Source: Glaciecola sp. HTCC2999 (GTDB lineage Bacteria > Pseudomonadota > Gammaproteobacteria > Enterobacterales > Alteromonadaceae). From it: a stretch of 64,000 nt of DNA. This document shows, piece by piece, positions 33,772 to 44,683 of the stretch (position 1 is the stretch's first letter; each line of letters starts with the position of its first letter). The stretch spans positions 16,370 to 80,369 of the forward strand of contig NZ_DS989810.1 in the NCBI RefSeq assembly GCF_000155775.1, given 5' to 3'. The notes under the pieces are model-generated. The model was not told the origin of the DNA. It made no database searches and saw only the letters and a list, made by a program, of their open reading frames with translations. The position numbers and the translations under genes were made by a program.

Positions 33772-34674
33772 TTAACCACCCAGGTAGTTCAGTTGATATA
33801 AAATTTGTTTTTCTAAACGATTAACAGCTTCTTGGCCTGCAGCATAAAGTTCTTGGGCTTTTTCAAATTCTAAAATACCTATGTCACGCAGATGTGGTTC
33901 AATTAAGATATCGGGTGGATCACCTGCTAGCCGAGAACGAGTGACCCGAGCTTGCATGATGTCTAAGCTATTACTCATGACACTCATGATCCCTGGGGGA
34001 GATTGTTCACTTTCTTTTGGATCTGGCGTAAACCAACTTCTAAATAAACTTTGGTGTTTGTGTAATTTCTCATCTGTTTTTTGCTGCGCGGCTTTATGCG
34101 CTGTAATATTTTTATCTTGCATTTCAGGTCGAAAATCAGCGCTTAAATTGACTGCAATGACAAAGTCTGCACCCAAACGTCTGCATAAATTAACAGGGAC
34201 TGGGTTAACTACTGCACCATCTACCAGCCAACGATTTTCATATTGAACGGGTGCAAATAATGCAGGTATTGAGCATGACGCACGAACTGCATTAACCACC
34301 GGGCCTGATTGAAATACAATCTCTCGACCTGAATATAAATCAGTGGCAGTAATAGCAAAGGGTTTATCCATATCTTCAAAATTTTCAGCAGAAAACTCAT
34401 CGGCTAACAGTTTAAATACTTGTTCACCACTGGCTAAACCGCCACGACTGATCCCGATACCTAGTAAGCGTAAAACTTGCCATTCGCTTAAATCAAATGC
34501 CCAATCTTTTAATCTATCAAGATTGCCTGAAGCATACGCAGCTCCAACATAAGCACCAATCGAGCAACCAGAAACAATATCAATTTTAATGCCTAATGCT
34601 TCAAGCGCATCAATTATCCCTAAATGCGTCCATCCTCTAGCCGCACCAGCTCCAAGAGCTAATCCGATTTTCAT
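33772..34674 (-). CDS. rssA: Patatin-like phospholipase RssA
   Basis: A 300-aa protein with the patatin features: glycine-rich GLALGAGAARGWTHLG, nucleophile Ser in GCSIGAYVG and the catalytic Asp in DGAVVNPVP. RssA-type proteins are predicted cytoplasmic serine hydrolases acting on phospholipids. Its ATG overlaps the ttcA stop by one base, so the two form an operon. Confidence 0.88.
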   Translation of the reverse strand: MKIGLALGAGAARGWTHLGIIDALEALGIKIDIVSGCSIGAYVGAAYASGNLDRLKDWAFDLSEWQVLRLLGIGISRGGLASGEQVFKLLADEFSAENFEDMDKPFAITATDLYSGREIVFQSGPVVNAVRASCSIPALFAPVQYENRWLVDGAVVNPVPVNLCRRLGADFVIAVNLSADFRPEMQDKNITAHKAAQQKTDEKLHKHQSLFRSWFTPDPKESEQSPPGIMSVMSNSLDIMQARVTRSRLAGDPPDILIEPHLRDIGILEFEKAQELYAAGQEAVNRLEKQILYQLNYLGG

Positions 34675-35540
34675 TAATTAACCTCAACAACGTGAATACT
34701 ATCTAAGCTGGATGACGTTGACTGTATTGACGGTGGATCAAAGGCAATGTCACCTTCAGCATTCACTTCACCTGTTGCTTTTATCTCAGAGAACGCAAAT
34801 AAATCACTATCACATAAATGGGATGGGACGACTTGTTGCAATGACTTCGCCATTGAAGCAATACGAGTAGGGAAGCGTTCATGCCAATCTTGTAACATCA
34901 TTTTTATTTGTTTACGTTGCAGGTTTTCTTGGGAACCACATAAATTACAAGGAATAATAGGGTACTGCTGTATTTGGCTATACTGAGCAATGTCACTCTC
35001 CGCACAAAACGCTAAAGGTCTGATGACGACATGCTCACCATTATCTGAGACGAGTTTTGGGGGCATCGATTTTAATTGCCCGCCATGAAACATGTTCAAT
35101 AATAAGGTTTCCAGCATATCGTCACGGTGGTGACCAAGTGCAATTTTGGTAGCGCCATACTCTTTTGCAGTACGGTATAAAATGGCGCGACGTAATCTAG
35201 AACATAACGCACAGGTAGTTTTACCTTCAGGGGTCTTCTCTTTGACGATACTATATGTGTCTTCTGTGACTATATAATGTTCGATGTCTCGCTGAGTTAA
35301 ATATTCAGGCAGTATATGTGCAGGGAACCCTGGTTGCTTTTGATCTAAGTTTACTGCAAAGATGGCAAAGTTAATGGGGGCAACTTGTTGAAGGTACAAT
35401 AAGTTGTCTAACATGGTATATGAATCTTTGCCGCCAGATAGGCAGACCATGACACGATCACCTTCCTCAATCATATTGTATTGTGTAATCGCTTGCGCTG
35501 TTTGTTTACGGAGTTTTTGTTGGAGTTTTTCTTGATTCAT
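34674..35540 (-). CDS. ttcA: tRNA 2-thiocytidine biosynthesis protein TtcA
   Basis: A protein of about 288 aa with the PP-loop SGGKDS and the two CxxC motifs (CALC and CNLC) that bind the iron-sulphur cluster of TtcA. It thiolates cytidine 32 in certain tRNAs. The ATG at 35540 ([12 protein letters not shown]) fits the family; an upstream frame of 20 residues reaches back into the uspE end and is probably untranslated. Confidence 0.93.
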   Translation of the reverse strand: MNQEKLQQKLRKQTAQAITQYNMIEEGDRVMVCLSGGKDSYTMLDNLLYLQQVAPINFAIFAVNLDQKQPGFPAHILPEYLTQRDIEHYIVTEDTYSIVKEKTPEGKTTCALCSRLRRAILYRTAKEYGATKIALGHHRDDMLETLLLNMFHGGQLKSMPPKLVSDNGEHVVIRPLAFCAESDIAQYSQIQQYPIIPCNLCGSQENLQRKQIKMMLQDWHERFPTRIASMAKSLQQVVPSHLCDSDLFAFSEIKATGEVNAEGDIAFDPPSIQSTSSSLDSIHVVEVN

Positions 35541-35580
35541 ATTTTTGCCCAAATAGTGCTTAGGTAAAATTATAAACTGA

Positions 35581-36504
35581 TTAATGTTTTGGTGATACAA
35601 AACCGTCGGGTTTGATGGTTAAAACATCACATTTGATATTATTCATTATATGTTCTGCGGTATTTCCTAATGTAAACCCGTTTAGACTTCCTGTGCTGCC
35701 ACTTCCAATAATCAATAAATCCGCATTAATATTAGAGGCAACATTGGGTATTACTTGTTCAGGTAGCCCTTCTTTTACATATAAATTAGCATGTTGAATT
35801 CGATGACGTAAGCCAAAATTATTCATTGCTTGTTTGTGATGATTACGAATAGCAACGTTCAGTGAGTTAAATGTAAAAGCAGGACTAGATTTAGCTAACG
35901 GTAAGGGAATATGAGGGTAAGCATTGACTAGATAAAGATTACTGGAAAATAATTTTGCAAAATCTTCAGCAGTGGTAGTGAGTTTTTCATTAAGATCTGT
36001 ATGGCTTTTATCTTCGTCACCCGTATTAACCGCAGTCAAAATATCATCATAAGACGGCCATTCATTATGCTTAACTAGTAACACTGGTATTGGGGATTTT
36101 CGCATTAAATGCCAATCAAGCGGGGTAAATACTAAACTAGTGACGACATCATGATGTTTGGTCGATTTAATAATGATATCTGCTTGTTCATCTTTAGCCG
36201 TTTCTACAATGCTGTCGTATACCCGCTTGTGCCAATTAATTGCGGTAACCGTTTGCGATGGTAAGTCGTATGTTTCAATAAGCTCAGATAACGCTTGATA
36301 TTGATCAGATATATATTCAGCGCGAAATTCCTCACGCTCACTGGATGACATCATCGTAGTCATATCATAACTAGGATGATAAACAGATAATAACACCATG
36401 AGTTTTGCGCCGGTCTTATTAACCAAATCAATACCGCGACTTAAAGCGGGTTGTTGTAATTGATTAGGCTCAATAACGACGAGTACAGAGTTAATGTCTA
36501 TCAT
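35581..36504 (-). CDS. uspE: Universal stress protein E
   Basis: A protein of about 307 aa made of two Usp domains. The second ends with the nucleotide-binding pattern [25 protein letters not shown]. UspE proteins are cytoplasmic and linked to stress and oxygen limitation; linkage to fnr and ttcA is conserved in related bacteria. The ATG at 36504 ([13 protein letters not shown]) is the family start. Confidence 0.9.
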   Translation of the reverse strand: MIDINSVLVVIEPNQLQQPALSRGIDLVNKTGAKLMVLLSVYHPSYDMTTMMSSSEREEFRAEYISDQYQALSELIETYDLPSQTVTAINWHKRVYDSIVETAKDEQADIIIKSTKHHDVVTSLVFTPLDWHLMRKSPIPVLLVKHNEWPSYDDILTAVNTGDEDKSHTDLNEKLTTTAEDFAKLFSSNLYLVNAYPHIPLPLAKSSPAFTFNSLNVAIRNHHKQAMNNFGLRHRIQHANLYVKEGLPEQVIPNVASNINADLLIIGSGSTGSLNGFTLGNTAEHIMNNIKCDVLTIKPDGFVSPKH

Positions 36505-36625
36505 GGTGTATCCAAAAGTAATCAAATATTACTGTATTCTTAATATAGTAAACATACTATTACTGTGTAAAGTAAAGATAACACAAATGTGGATTGATAT
36601 GATGTGGATCAAAGAACATCTGCGA

Positions 36626-37366
36626 TTAACAAGTTAATTGCTGCATGAGTTCATGATGTAGCCCTTTAGACTTAGCCAACATTAAATCATACTCCAGTAT
36701 TTCTATAAGTTTACCGTCGACAGTAATTAATTTTTCTTTTTGAAAACGTGTCAGTAAACGAGAAATTGTTTCAATCGTTAACCCTAGGTAATTACCAATT
36801 TCATTTCGAGTGATGGTTAAATTAAATTGCTTTTCCGAAAAGCCTCTTTCGGCATAACGCTGGGATAAATGAGTTAGAAAATACAATAAACGTTCTTCGG
36901 CTTTGCGTTTATTTAAGAGCATCATTAACTCATGTTTTTGTTGTATGTCGCTACTCATGAAGCTCATAATTTGTTTGCGTAATTTTGGGAAACGTTCCGC
37001 CATCTCATCTAGCATATGATATGGTAATTCACACACCATTGATGTTTCCAAAGCAATAGCACTAGATTGATGAGTTTGCGCATCTAATGAATCAAATCCG
37101 ATTAAGTCTCCTGGTAAATGAAAACCGACGACCTGTTCTTGTCCATCTTCAGTTCGGATGACGGATTTAAAAGAACCACTTCTGACAGCGAACAATGATT
37201 TAAATGGGGTATCTTCACTAAATAAGACATCGTGTTTCTGTAAGGGTTTTTTGCGCTCTATAATGTCATCCAATGATTCAAGTTCATTATCATTTAAACT
37301 GACAGGTAAGCACAAATGAGAGAAGCTGCATGATTGGCAGTGTATTGAGAAATCCATTTTGGTCAT
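36626..37366 (-). CDS. fnr: FNR-type oxygen-sensing transcription regulator
   Basis: A 246-aa CRP-family protein with Cys at 10, 13 and 19 (HCQSCSFSHLC) and the fourth in SMVCELPY, the ligands of the oxygen-labile 4Fe-4S cluster. The helix-turn-helix (TRNEIGNYLGLTIETISRLLTRFQ) has the E..SR recognition residues for TTGAT half-sites. It is called EtrA in Shewanella. It lies just downstream of the cbb3 assembly genes that FNR proteins usually control, and a matching FNR box is seen upstream of ccoN. Confidence 0.94.
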   Translation of the reverse strand: MTKMDFSIHCQSCSFSHLCLPVSLNDNELESLDDIIERKKPLQKHDVLFSEDTPFKSLFAVRSGSFKSVIRTEDGQEQVVGFHLPGDLIGFDSLDAQTHQSSAIALETSMVCELPYHMLDEMAERFPKLRKQIMSFMSSDIQQKHELMMLLNKRKAEERLLYFLTHLSQRYAERGFSEKQFNLTITRNEIGNYLGLTIETISRLLTRFQKEKLITVDGKLIEILEYDLMLAKSKGLHHELMQQLTC

Positions 37367-37421
37367 AATTTTTCACGCGCTGTCTAAAATATTAAAAGTA
37401 TTTATTAATTTTTTTTCCAGT

Positions 37422-38081
37422 TTAGTCCAATAATCCCCAAATTAACATCGTTATTGCACTGATGATCATGAGTAAAGATATTAACTTTCTCAGCCAATGT
37501 TGTGAAAATAAGTCATGAATAAATTGTCCACTCATGCTCGTTGCAAACATCGCGGGAAGAGTGCCAACACCAAAGTAAAACATGACCATCGCTCCTTTGA
37601 AAGCATCCCCGGAAGTCATTGACCAAGTTAAAGTTGAGTATACTAATCCGCATGGCAACCATCCCCAGATCATACCGTAAGGCATTGCTTTTAAAGCATT
37701 ATTTAATGGTAAAAAACGCTTTGATAATGGCTTTATGCGATTGAAAAAATGCCCACCAAAACGTTCTAACCATGTCAGGCTTTGCGTATAACCACCAATG
37801 TAAATACCCAATAATAGAAGTAGAACACTCGAAATGAAAAGTAAGATATCGGCTGAAATGAAAGTATGTTGGGATAGCATTGAGCCGGAATAACCTACGA
37901 TTGCCCCCATGAGTGAATAGCTGAAAATCCGACCAAAGTTGTACGCCATAAGCAGACGCATACGTCCGACTTTTGGCGTGGCACTGAATAATAAGCTGCT
38001 TGCGATGCCGCCGCACATTCCCACACAATGCACACCTCCGGCAAGACCAATTAACAATGCTGTAATGTAGATAGGGTCCAT
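37422..38081 (-). CDS. SafE/TauE-like membrane protein of the cbb3 assembly cluster
   Basis: A 219-aa membrane protein with about six hydrophobic segments and the family pattern GLAGGVHCVGMCGGIASSL near the start, where the His-Cys...Met-Cys residues could bind copper. It matches the sulphite exporter TauE/SafE-like proteins located next to ccoS in many proteobacteria, where a role in copper supply for cbb3 oxidase has been proposed. It is coupled to ccoS by a one-base stop/start overlap. Confidence 0.8.
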   Translation of the reverse strand: MDPIYITALLIGLAGGVHCVGMCGGIASSLLFSATPKVGRMRLLMAYNFGRIFSYSLMGAIVGYSGSMLSQHTFISADILLFISSVLLLLLGIYIGGYTQSLTWLERFGGHFFNRIKPLSKRFLPLNNALKAMPYGMIWGWLPCGLVYSTLTWSMTSGDAFKGAMVMFYFGVGTLPAMFATSMSGQFIHDLFSQHWLRKLISLLMIISAITMLIWGLLD

Positions 38082-38263
38082 TAGGCGTCTTTGTCAGATG
38101 ATGGCGGATTTTTACTAGGCGTAATATCATCATCAAAGAGGATAGAGGAGCCTTGTCGTTCTAAATCTTCAAACTGATTGGCTTTAACCGCCCAAAAAAA
38201 TATAACGATGGCCAATGCAACGATGATGATTGCTATGGGAATGAGTACATAAATGACGTTCAT
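38081..38263 (-). CDS. ccoS: cbb3 oxidase maturation protein CcoS
   Basis: A 60-aa protein with one N-terminal membrane helix (VLIPIAIIIVALAIVIFFWAV) followed by KANQFEDLERQGSSILFDDD, the CcoS signature. It is needed for cofactor insertion in cbb3 oxidase. Its start overlaps the end of ccoI by four bases (ATGA). Confidence 0.92.
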   Translation of the reverse strand: MNVIYVLIPIAIIIVALAIVIFFWAVKANQFEDLERQGSSILFDDDITPSKNPPSSDKDA

Positions 38264-40686
38264 GAAAGGGGCCTTGTAGATTCAAATTTGAGTAACCTTG
38301 ATGAATTATACACTACGATGATTGAGCTTAACGACATACCAAGTGCTGCCATCCACGGTGTGAGAAAACCAGCGATACCAAAAGGTAAGATCAATAGATT
38401 ATAACCCAGTGCCCACATGAAATTCTGTTTAATCACGATTTTACAACGTTGCGCTAATGCTAATAATAAAGGTAATGATGCAATGGATGGTTGTAAAAAT
38501 AATATATCAGAAGCATTTTTGGCTAAATCAGAAGCGTTACCGACACTGACAGAGACATTTGCTTGAGCTAATACAGGTGAATCATTGATTCCATCGCCTA
38601 ACATCAATATCCGATCGCCTTGTGCTTGATATGAACGCACCGCATCTAATTTGTCTTCGGGTGAGCATTGGGCAAAGCCAGAAGGGATATTCAACATATT
38701 AGAAACCGCTTCGACATTAGCTTGCGAGTCTCCACTGAGTATCGATTGTTTGAGAAAACGAAGTTGCTCAATAGTGTCTAAAGTATCGGCTTTTAACGCG
38801 TCATCTAACCAAATAGCGCCTAACAAAGAAGTATCATCTTCAACATAAATCGTCGCGTCATGGATCTGAGGATGCTCAGATATTTGATTTTGGTGGCGCA
38901 TGAATTTAGCTTGGCCACATCGGTAAGTCTGCGAGTTAATACAACCTTCAACGCCTAAATTTAGATGTTGTTTAGGGTCAATGACTGGATAAACGTCATA
39001 TTCAGAAAAAGCGCGAGCAATCGGATGCTCTGAGTATTGCTCCAGACTCGATACTAAAGTTAACAGTTCTGATTCAGTCATATTGCTAATTGAAGTAGTG
39101 TGCTTAATGCTAAATTTACCTTGCGTCAGGGTCCCCGTTTTATCAAATACGACATGATTAATATCGGTGAGTGCTTCAAGTACATTAGCTTGTTTAAGTA
39201 ATATCCCGGATTGTTGTAAACGTGCCATCGCAGAGGTTAATGCTGATGGTGTCGCTAAACCTAATGCACATGGGCAAGTGGCTATCAAAATAGAGACTGT
39301 GATCCAAAACGCATCAGGATTGCCTAATGTATCCCACGTAATGTAAGTGGCAGTAGCAATTACTAATACCGCGCTAACAAAATATTGTGATAAGCGATCT
39401 GCCATTAGGGCTATCGCTGGTTTTTGTGCCATAGCGTTGGTTTGCAGGCGAAGTATTTGGTTGACTAATGCGTATTTGAGTTCACTGGTCACAGTGACTT
39501 CTATACTTTGATGCTGGTTTAATGTTCCACCATATACAGGTTGACCTGTTGATTTGGTTACTGGTGCAAACTCACCTGTTAACATCGATTCATCAATATG
39601 CGTACACCCATGTCTGATGATGCCATCAATGGGGATAATTTCACCAGGTTTAACGAGTACAATTTGCCCTGGCTGTAATGATTTAGCCGTAACAATTGAC
39701 ACTTCTGCGGTGTCAGGATGTAATACCGAAGCACTCACGGGTACGTATTTCATGGTATTAGAGGCAATTTCCGTCGCCTTGTATCTTGCACGGTGCTCTA
39801 AAAAGCGGCTAGTTAATAAGAAAAAGATAAACATACAAATGGATTCAAAAAATACTTCACCTGTATGGAGGGTGGTGGCTTTAATTCCCGCAAAATAGGT
39901 TCCGAGAATAGCAATAGTCACCGGTACATCCATATTTAAGCGACGTTGACTGATCGCTTTGAACGCGCCTAGATAAAAAGTTGAGCCCGAATAAAACACC
40001 ACGGGTGTCGTTAACACTAAGCTGATCCATTGAAAATATTCACGCATGACGGCATCAATATTACCTAACCAATCAAAATAAAACCCCATGGATAACATCA
40101 TGACTTGCATGGTCATGATCCCAGCTAAGCCAAGTTGTTTAATGAAACGCTTATGCTCTTTTTGGTAGGTTAATTCATGTTGTTCTGGCGAAAAGGGTTG
40201 GACTTCATAACCTAATGTAGATAATCCACTTAGAATCGCGGATAGTGAAATTTTCTTAGGATCCCATTTAATTGAAGCTCGCGCTGCACTTACATTGACT
40301 GCGTTTTGGACAATGCCATCTTGTTTCACTAAATGCCGTTCAATCAGCCAGCCACATGCAGCACACGTGATTCCTTCAATGGTGAGCTGAACTTCTTTTA
40401 ACTCACCCATATCAAGCACAAAATCAGTTTGTAATTCTGGCGCATCATAGATACTAAGTTTAGCAAGTAAAGCAGCCTGTTCTTCTGCTGAAGGTGCTTG
40501 AATGGCTTTTTCGGTGCGAAATTGATAATAATCAGTTAATTGATTATCGACAATAGATTGAGCAACAGCTTGACAACCAGGACAACACATAACACGTGGT
40601 TCATCAAAAACACGCACAACGAACTCATGATCGTTAGGAGCATCTAAGCCACAATGAAAACACGTGATTTGCATTGGTTGTCTCAA
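38260..40686 (-). CDS. ccoI: Copper-transporting P-type ATPase for cbb3 oxidase assembly
   Basis: An 808-aa P1B ATPase. The N-terminus has a Cys-rich zinc-finger-like region (CFHCGL...CCPGCQA) and a metal-binding domain with CAACGW; then membrane helices with the transport motif CPCALGLATP, the phosphorylation site DKTGTLTQG, and the hinge GDGINDSPVLA. CcoI/FixI exports copper from the cytoplasm for the CuB centre of cbb3. It lies between ccoH and ccoS, as in related operons. Confidence 0.95.
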   Translation of the reverse strand: MRQPMQITCFHCGLDAPNDHEFVVRVFDEPRVMCCPGCQAVAQSIVDNQLTDYYQFRTEKAIQAPSAEEQAALLAKLSIYDAPELQTDFVLDMGELKEVQLTIEGITCAACGWLIERHLVKQDGIVQNAVNVSAARASIKWDPKKISLSAILSGLSTLGYEVQPFSPEQHELTYQKEHKRFIKQLGLAGIMTMQVMMLSMGFYFDWLGNIDAVMREYFQWISLVLTTPVVFYSGSTFYLGAFKAISQRRLNMDVPVTIAILGTYFAGIKATTLHTGEVFFESICMFIFFLLTSRFLEHRARYKATEIASNTMKYVPVSASVLHPDTAEVSIVTAKSLQPGQIVLVKPGEIIPIDGIIRHGCTHIDESMLTGEFAPVTKSTGQPVYGGTLNQHQSIEVTVTSELKYALVNQILRLQTNAMAQKPAIALMADRLSQYFVSAVLVIATATYITWDTLGNPDAFWITVSILIATCPCALGLATPSALTSAMARLQQSGILLKQANVLEALTDINHVVFDKTGTLTQGKFSIKHTTSISNMTESELLTLVSSLEQYSEHPIARAFSEYDVYPVIDPKQHLNLGVEGCINSQTYRCGQAKFMRHQNQISEHPQIHDATIYVEDDTSLLGAIWLDDALKADTLDTIEQLRFLKQSILSGDSQANVEAVSNMLNIPSGFAQCSPEDKLDAVRSYQAQGDRILMLGDGINDSPVLAQANVSVSVGNASDLAKNASDILFLQPSIASLPLLLALAQRCKIVIKQNFMWALGYNLLILPFGIAGFLTPWMAALGMSLSSIIVVYNSSRLLKFESTRPLS

Positions 40687-40692
40687 TCAATA

Positions 40693-41202
40693 TTAAAAAT
40701 CTGGCGCAAATGTAATTGGGCCAGAATAGGGGAGTTGTAGAGTTTGTTGAATTTTCCATTCATCGTCTTGCGGTAGCAATGATACACGCCATTTACCTTC
40801 AATAGATTCATCATGCGAACCACGATAAAATCCATTGGCATCGCGAGCCAACAACAGCGTAAAATCTCTTGCCGCTATAGTGACATGATAGAAGTTTAAT
40901 TTCAGTGCAGTACCTTGAGTAGGTGCACCATCTATGAACTCAACAGACACTAAATTGTCTTTTATGCGGACGCGGGCATCAATACCTAATTGTAATGCGC
41001 GTTCAAATTTATCTAAACGCGTATTAATACCACGACCTTCTTTATAATATTCATCCACAACCAAATCATTTTGAGTCGTTACTGCTAACTTGGCATAGTT
41101 GAGTGAAAATATCATTGATGACAGTGGTACGATAATTAAAAACCATGGCCAGAATTGTTTGTACCAGGGATTATTATCAGAAGACGGGTCAGTATTACTC
41201 AT
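40693..41202 (-). CDS. ccoH: FixH/CcoH family protein
   Basis: A 169-aa protein with one N-terminal membrane helix (WFLIIVPLSSMIFSLNYAKL) and an extracytoplasmic beta-rich domain. The segment DLVVDEYYKEGRGINTRLDK is typical of FixH/CcoH, which helps assemble and stabilise the cbb3 complex. A terminator separates it from ccoP, and it starts the ccoHIS assembly part of the cluster. Confidence 0.9.
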   Translation of the reverse strand: MSNTDPSSDNNPWYKQFWPWFLIIVPLSSMIFSLNYAKLAVTTQNDLVVDEYYKEGRGINTRLDKFERALQLGIDARVRIKDNLVSVEFIDGAPTQGTALKLNFYHVTIAARDFTLLLARDANGFYRGSHDESIEGKWRVSLLPQDDEWKIQQTLQLPYSGPITFAPDF

Positions 41203-41236
41203 CTACGCTCCAAAATTGCTAAGTATATAATATCAT

Positions 41237-41264
41237 TAAAAAAGCCCCGTAAAAACGAGGCTTT
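41237..41264 (-). terminator. Terminator after ccoP
   Basis: AAAGCCCCGT and ACGAGGCTTT form a stem with one mismatch and a 4-nt loop; read leftward the hairpin is followed by a T run. It separates ccoNOQP from ccoHIS. Confidence 0.75.
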
Positions 41265-41282
41265 AATCATACCATATATTTA

Positions 41283-42245
41283 CTATTTGTTAGACAAACT
41301 GTAAATATAAGCGGAAACAACATGTATCTTATCGTCTCCAAGTGTTTTATTAAATGCAGGCATTACACCATTACGACCGTAAGTTAAGGTTTCGGTAACA
41401 GCACGTTTACTACCGCCGTATAACCAAATATTATCAGTCAAGTTTGGTGCACCGATCATTTGGTTACCTTTTCCGTCCATACCATGACAAGCGGCACAAG
41501 CCATAAAGCGTGTTTTTCCTTTATCGGCAAGCGCTTGATTTACTTGGCGACCAGATAAACTTAACGTGTACTCGACAACTTCTTTAATACCTTCTTCGCC
41601 AAATGCATCTAACCAAGCTGGCATCATTGCATTACGACCACGCTGTAAAGTCTCAACGATCTTGTTAGCAGTGCCACCATATAACCAATCATCATCAGTC
41701 AGGTTAGGGAAGCCGCCATTTTGACCACGTGCATCGGAACCATGACATTGAGCACAATTTTGTAAAAAGAGACGTTGGCCCACTTTTAACACATCTGCAT
41801 GCTCTTCATTGCTCGCTAAAGTCTCAATATCAACTTTTGCGTATTCAGCAAAGATAGGATCATATTTTTCATTTGCGAATTTTATTTCACGGTCATATTG
41901 CACCAGCGCACCTGATTCAATCGAAGCTTGTAACGCTTGTTCAGATTCTTCTAAAGAAAGAATTGTTTGATTAGAACTTTGCCAACCTAATAATCCTTTG
42001 TATGCACCTAAACCAGGGTAGAGGGCTAAATACACTAGAGCCCAAACAATAGTAATGTAGAATAATATTGTCCACCAACGTGGTAGCTGATTATTTAATT
42101 CAACGATGCCATCAAACTCATGACCCATTGATTCGCCTTCTTTGACACCAGTTTTATTCGATAAACACCAACGCAATAGCATGTAGCTACCGGCGATAGA
42201 GCCTAATGTAATTATTGATATCCATATTGTCCAAAACGTCGTCAT
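41283..42245 (-). CDS. ccoP: cbb3 oxidase subunit III, dihaem cytochrome c
   Basis: A 320-aa protein with two N-terminal membrane helices and two CxxCH haem sites (CAQCHG and CAACHG) in twin cytochrome c domains, each ending with the MPA axial Met motif (MMPAWL, VMPAFN). It takes electrons from soluble cytochromes and passes them to CcoO/CcoN. Confidence 0.96.
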   Translation of the reverse strand: MTTFWTIWISIITLGSIAGSYMLLRWCLSNKTGVKEGESMGHEFDGIVELNNQLPRWWTILFYITIVWALVYLALYPGLGAYKGLLGWQSSNQTILSLEESEQALQASIESGALVQYDREIKFANEKYDPIFAEYAKVDIETLASNEEHADVLKVGQRLFLQNCAQCHGSDARGQNGGFPNLTDDDWLYGGTANKIVETLQRGRNAMMPAWLDAFGEEGIKEVVEYTLSLSGRQVNQALADKGKTRFMACAACHGMDGKGNQMIGAPNLTDNIWLYGGSKRAVTETLTYGRNGVMPAFNKTLGDDKIHVVSAYIYSLSNK

Positions 42246-42247
42246 GT

Positions 42248-42418
42248 TTAAGACTCCTGTTTGTTTTTTGTATTCGGTTTTGCTTCATCATCAAACACTA
42301 GGTTTGCCGCTTCTTCGAAACGATCTTTATTACGGCTGCTAAATGCCCAATAAAGTACACCTATAAATGCGATGAAGACGATAACAGTAAAGATACTGCC
42401 GATGATAGCCTGATCCAT
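42248..42418 (-). CDS. ccoQ: cbb3 oxidase subunit IV
   Basis: A short gene of 56 codons that starts at 42418, one base inside the ccoO stop (TAATG-type overlap), and ends 2 bp before the ccoP start. The protein begins [18 protein letters not shown], has a single membrane helix and a charged tail, as in CcoQ. CcoQ stabilises the oxidase complex. Confidence 0.9.
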   Translation of the reverse strand: MDQAIIGSIFTVIVFIAFIGVLYWAFSSRNKDRFEEAANLVFDDEAKPNTKNKQES

Positions 42419-43023
42419 TATTTTAAATGTGTCCCAAGAGATTGTAAGTAAGCAATCAATGCTTCCATTTCAGTTTTACCTTCAACGGCGGCTTTAGCTC
42501 CAGCAATATCTTCATCGGTATACGGAACACCAAAATCTCTGAATAACGATAATTTATCTGCTATCAATTCACCGTCTAATACATTTTCCGCTAACCATGG
42601 GTAACCGGGCATGTTAGATTCTGGTACAACGTTTCGTGGATTCAGTAAATGAACACGATGCCACTCGTCAGAATAACGACCGCCAACACGTGCTAAATCT
42701 GGACCTGTACGCTTTGAGCCCCATAAAAATGGACGCTCCCAAACAGACTCGCCTGCAACTGAATAGTGACCATAACGCTCCGTCTCAGCGCGGAAAGGAC
42801 GGATCATCTGTGAATGACAGCCAACACAACCTTCCCGTATATAGATGTCACGACCTTCCATTTGCAATGCTGTGTATGGTTTAAGACCTTTCACCGGTTC
42901 CATCGTTTGTTGTTGAAACATTAATGGAGTAATTTGTGCCATAGCGCCTAAAGCGATCGCAAATAAAACCAATACCGTTAATAGACCTACATTCTTTTCA
43001 ATCAACTCATGTGGATTTTTCAT
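42418..43023 (-). CDS. ccoO: cbb3 oxidase subunit II, monohaem cytochrome c
   Basis: A 201-aa protein with an N-terminal membrane helix and one haem site, [19 protein letters not shown], followed by the family [16 protein letters not shown] and [10 protein letters not shown] with the axial Met. It links CcoP to the catalytic subunit. Confidence 0.96.
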   Translation of the reverse strand: MKNPHELIEKNVGLLTVLVLFAIALGAMAQITPLMFQQQTMEPVKGLKPYTALQMEGRDIYIREGCVGCHSQMIRPFRAETERYGHYSVAGESVWERPFLWGSKRTGPDLARVGGRYSDEWHRVHLLNPRNVVPESNMPGYPWLAENVLDGELIADKLSLFRDFGVPYTDEDIAGAKAAVEGKTEMEALIAYLQSLGTHLK

Positions 43024-43033
43024 GCTTAACTCC

Positions 43034-44467
43034 TTATGCCGTCGCTACAGCTACATCATTGACTGTGTCAGTCTTTGGTGCACGTATAGTTTTGTAACAG
43101 TTATAAGCCATGATCAACATACCAGCCACGACGAATGCACCGCCAATAGCACGTAAAATGTAGAAAGGTTTAGAGGCTTCTAAAGATTCAACAAAGCTGT
43201 ATGTTAATGTGCCATCAGCGTTTACGGCACGCCACATTAGCCCTTGAAGTACTCCTGACATCCACATGGCAACGATATATAACACAACGCCAATTGTCGC
43301 TAACCAGAAATGCACATTAACTAGAGACGTACTGTACATTTTTGGCTGACCAAACAAGATTGGAATAAGGTGATAAACAGAACCAATTGATACCATAGCT
43401 ACCCAGCCCAATGCACCAGAATGAACGTGACCAATGGTCCAATCCGTATAATGTGATAAAGCATTGACTGTTTTAATTGCCATCATAGGACCTTCAAAGG
43501 TCGACATACCGTAGAACGATAATGAAACAATTAAGAAACGTAATACAGGATCTGTTCGTAATTTATGCCAAGCACCTGATAATGTCATGATACCGTTAAT
43601 CATTCCGCCCCAAGAAGGGACAAATAGAATAATCGACATCGCCATACCGAGTGATTGAGTCCAATCAGGTAAAGCGGTGTAGTGTAAGTGGTGTGGTCCG
43701 GCCCATATGTACAAAGAGATTAATGCCCAAAAATGCACAATAGATAAACGGTACGAATACACTGGGCGACCGGCTTGTTTAGGAACAAAGTAATACATCA
43801 TGCCTAAGAAACCAGCGGTTAAGAAGAAACCAACAGCATTATGTCCATACCACCACTGCATCATTGCATCAACTGCACCTGCATAAATGGAATAAGATTT
43901 TGTGAATGATACGGGAATCGCCATTGAATTACCGATATGTAATACCGCAACGGTTAGCATAAATGCACCGAAGAACCAGTTTGCTACATAAATATGAGAA
44001 GTTTTTCGAATCACTAATGTGCCGAAAAAATTAATAATATAGGCTAACCAAACGATGGTGATAAGAATATCAATGGGCCATTCAAGTTCTGCATATTCTT
44101 TTGATGAAGTTAACCCAAGTGGTAATGTCACCACGGCAGAAACGATAACAGCTTGCCAACCCCAAAAAGTAAACGCAGCCAGTTTGTCCGAGAATAAACG
44201 TACCTGAGAAGTTCGTTGAACTACATAAAATGACGTTGCAAATAATGCACAGCCACCAAAAGCAAATATTACTGCATTTGTATGAAGTGGGCGTAAACGT
44301 GAATAGGTTAACCAAGGGATATCAAAATTAAGTGCTGGTGCAAATAACTGTATGGCTAGTAATAAGCCAATTGACATGCCTATGATCCCCCATATTACGG
44401 TCATCACCGTAAATTGCCTAACAACTTTATAGTTATAGTTAGGTTGAACTTGAGTAGTCTCGTTCAT
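43034..44467 (-). CDS. ccoN: cbb3 oxidase catalytic subunit I
   Basis: A 477-aa haem-copper oxidase with about 12 membrane helices. The low-spin haem His ([14 protein letters not shown]), the CuB region ([24 protein letters not shown], then [14 protein letters not shown]) and haem ligands ([12 protein letters not shown]) are present. It reduces oxygen at high affinity. First gene of the ccoNOQP operon; an FNR box lies upstream at 44627-44640. Confidence 0.97.
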   Translation of the reverse strand: MNETTQVQPNYNYKVVRQFTVMTVIWGIIGMSIGLLLAIQLFAPALNFDIPWLTYSRLRPLHTNAVIFAFGGCALFATSFYVVQRTSQVRLFSDKLAAFTFWGWQAVIVSAVVTLPLGLTSSKEYAELEWPIDILITIVWLAYIINFFGTLVIRKTSHIYVANWFFGAFMLTVAVLHIGNSMAIPVSFTKSYSIYAGAVDAMMQWWYGHNAVGFFLTAGFLGMMYYFVPKQAGRPVYSYRLSIVHFWALISLYIWAGPHHLHYTALPDWTQSLGMAMSIILFVPSWGGMINGIMTLSGAWHKLRTDPVLRFLIVSLSFYGMSTFEGPMMAIKTVNALSHYTDWTIGHVHSGALGWVAMVSIGSVYHLIPILFGQPKMYSTSLVNVHFWLATIGVVLYIVAMWMSGVLQGLMWRAVNADGTLTYSFVESLEASKPFYILRAIGGAFVVAGMLIMAYNCYKTIRAPKTDTVNDVAVATA

Positions 44468-44626
44468 CGGGTCGTTCTTCCATTGTTAAATTAAAATTCT
44501 TTATGATAATTAAGCCTGTTTTGTGTAAATAAACAGTTTTAGCCATTACAATTATTGGCTCTTAACGCACATGGGTGTGAATGATATAGTGTTTAAAAAC
44601 AAATTGGTAGGCTAAGTAAGCGATGG

Positions 44627-44640
44627 TTGATCAAGGTCAA
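44627..44640. promoter_or_regulatory. FNR binding site
   Basis: TTGATCAAGGTCAA differs from the TTGATNNNNATCAA consensus at one base. It lies about 160 bp upstream of ccoN and about 45 bp upstream of the divergent gene at 44684, and could control either or both. The fnr gene is in the same cluster. Confidence 0.75.
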
Positions 44641-44683
44641 TACATTTAACATTTTGTTAACTTTAAAGTGGTAAAAACCTAAC

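Noticed and set aside
36593-36611. FNR site between uspE and fnr
   Set aside because: TTGAT and ATCAA half-sites are present but 9 bp apart instead of 4, so they do not form a standard FNR box.
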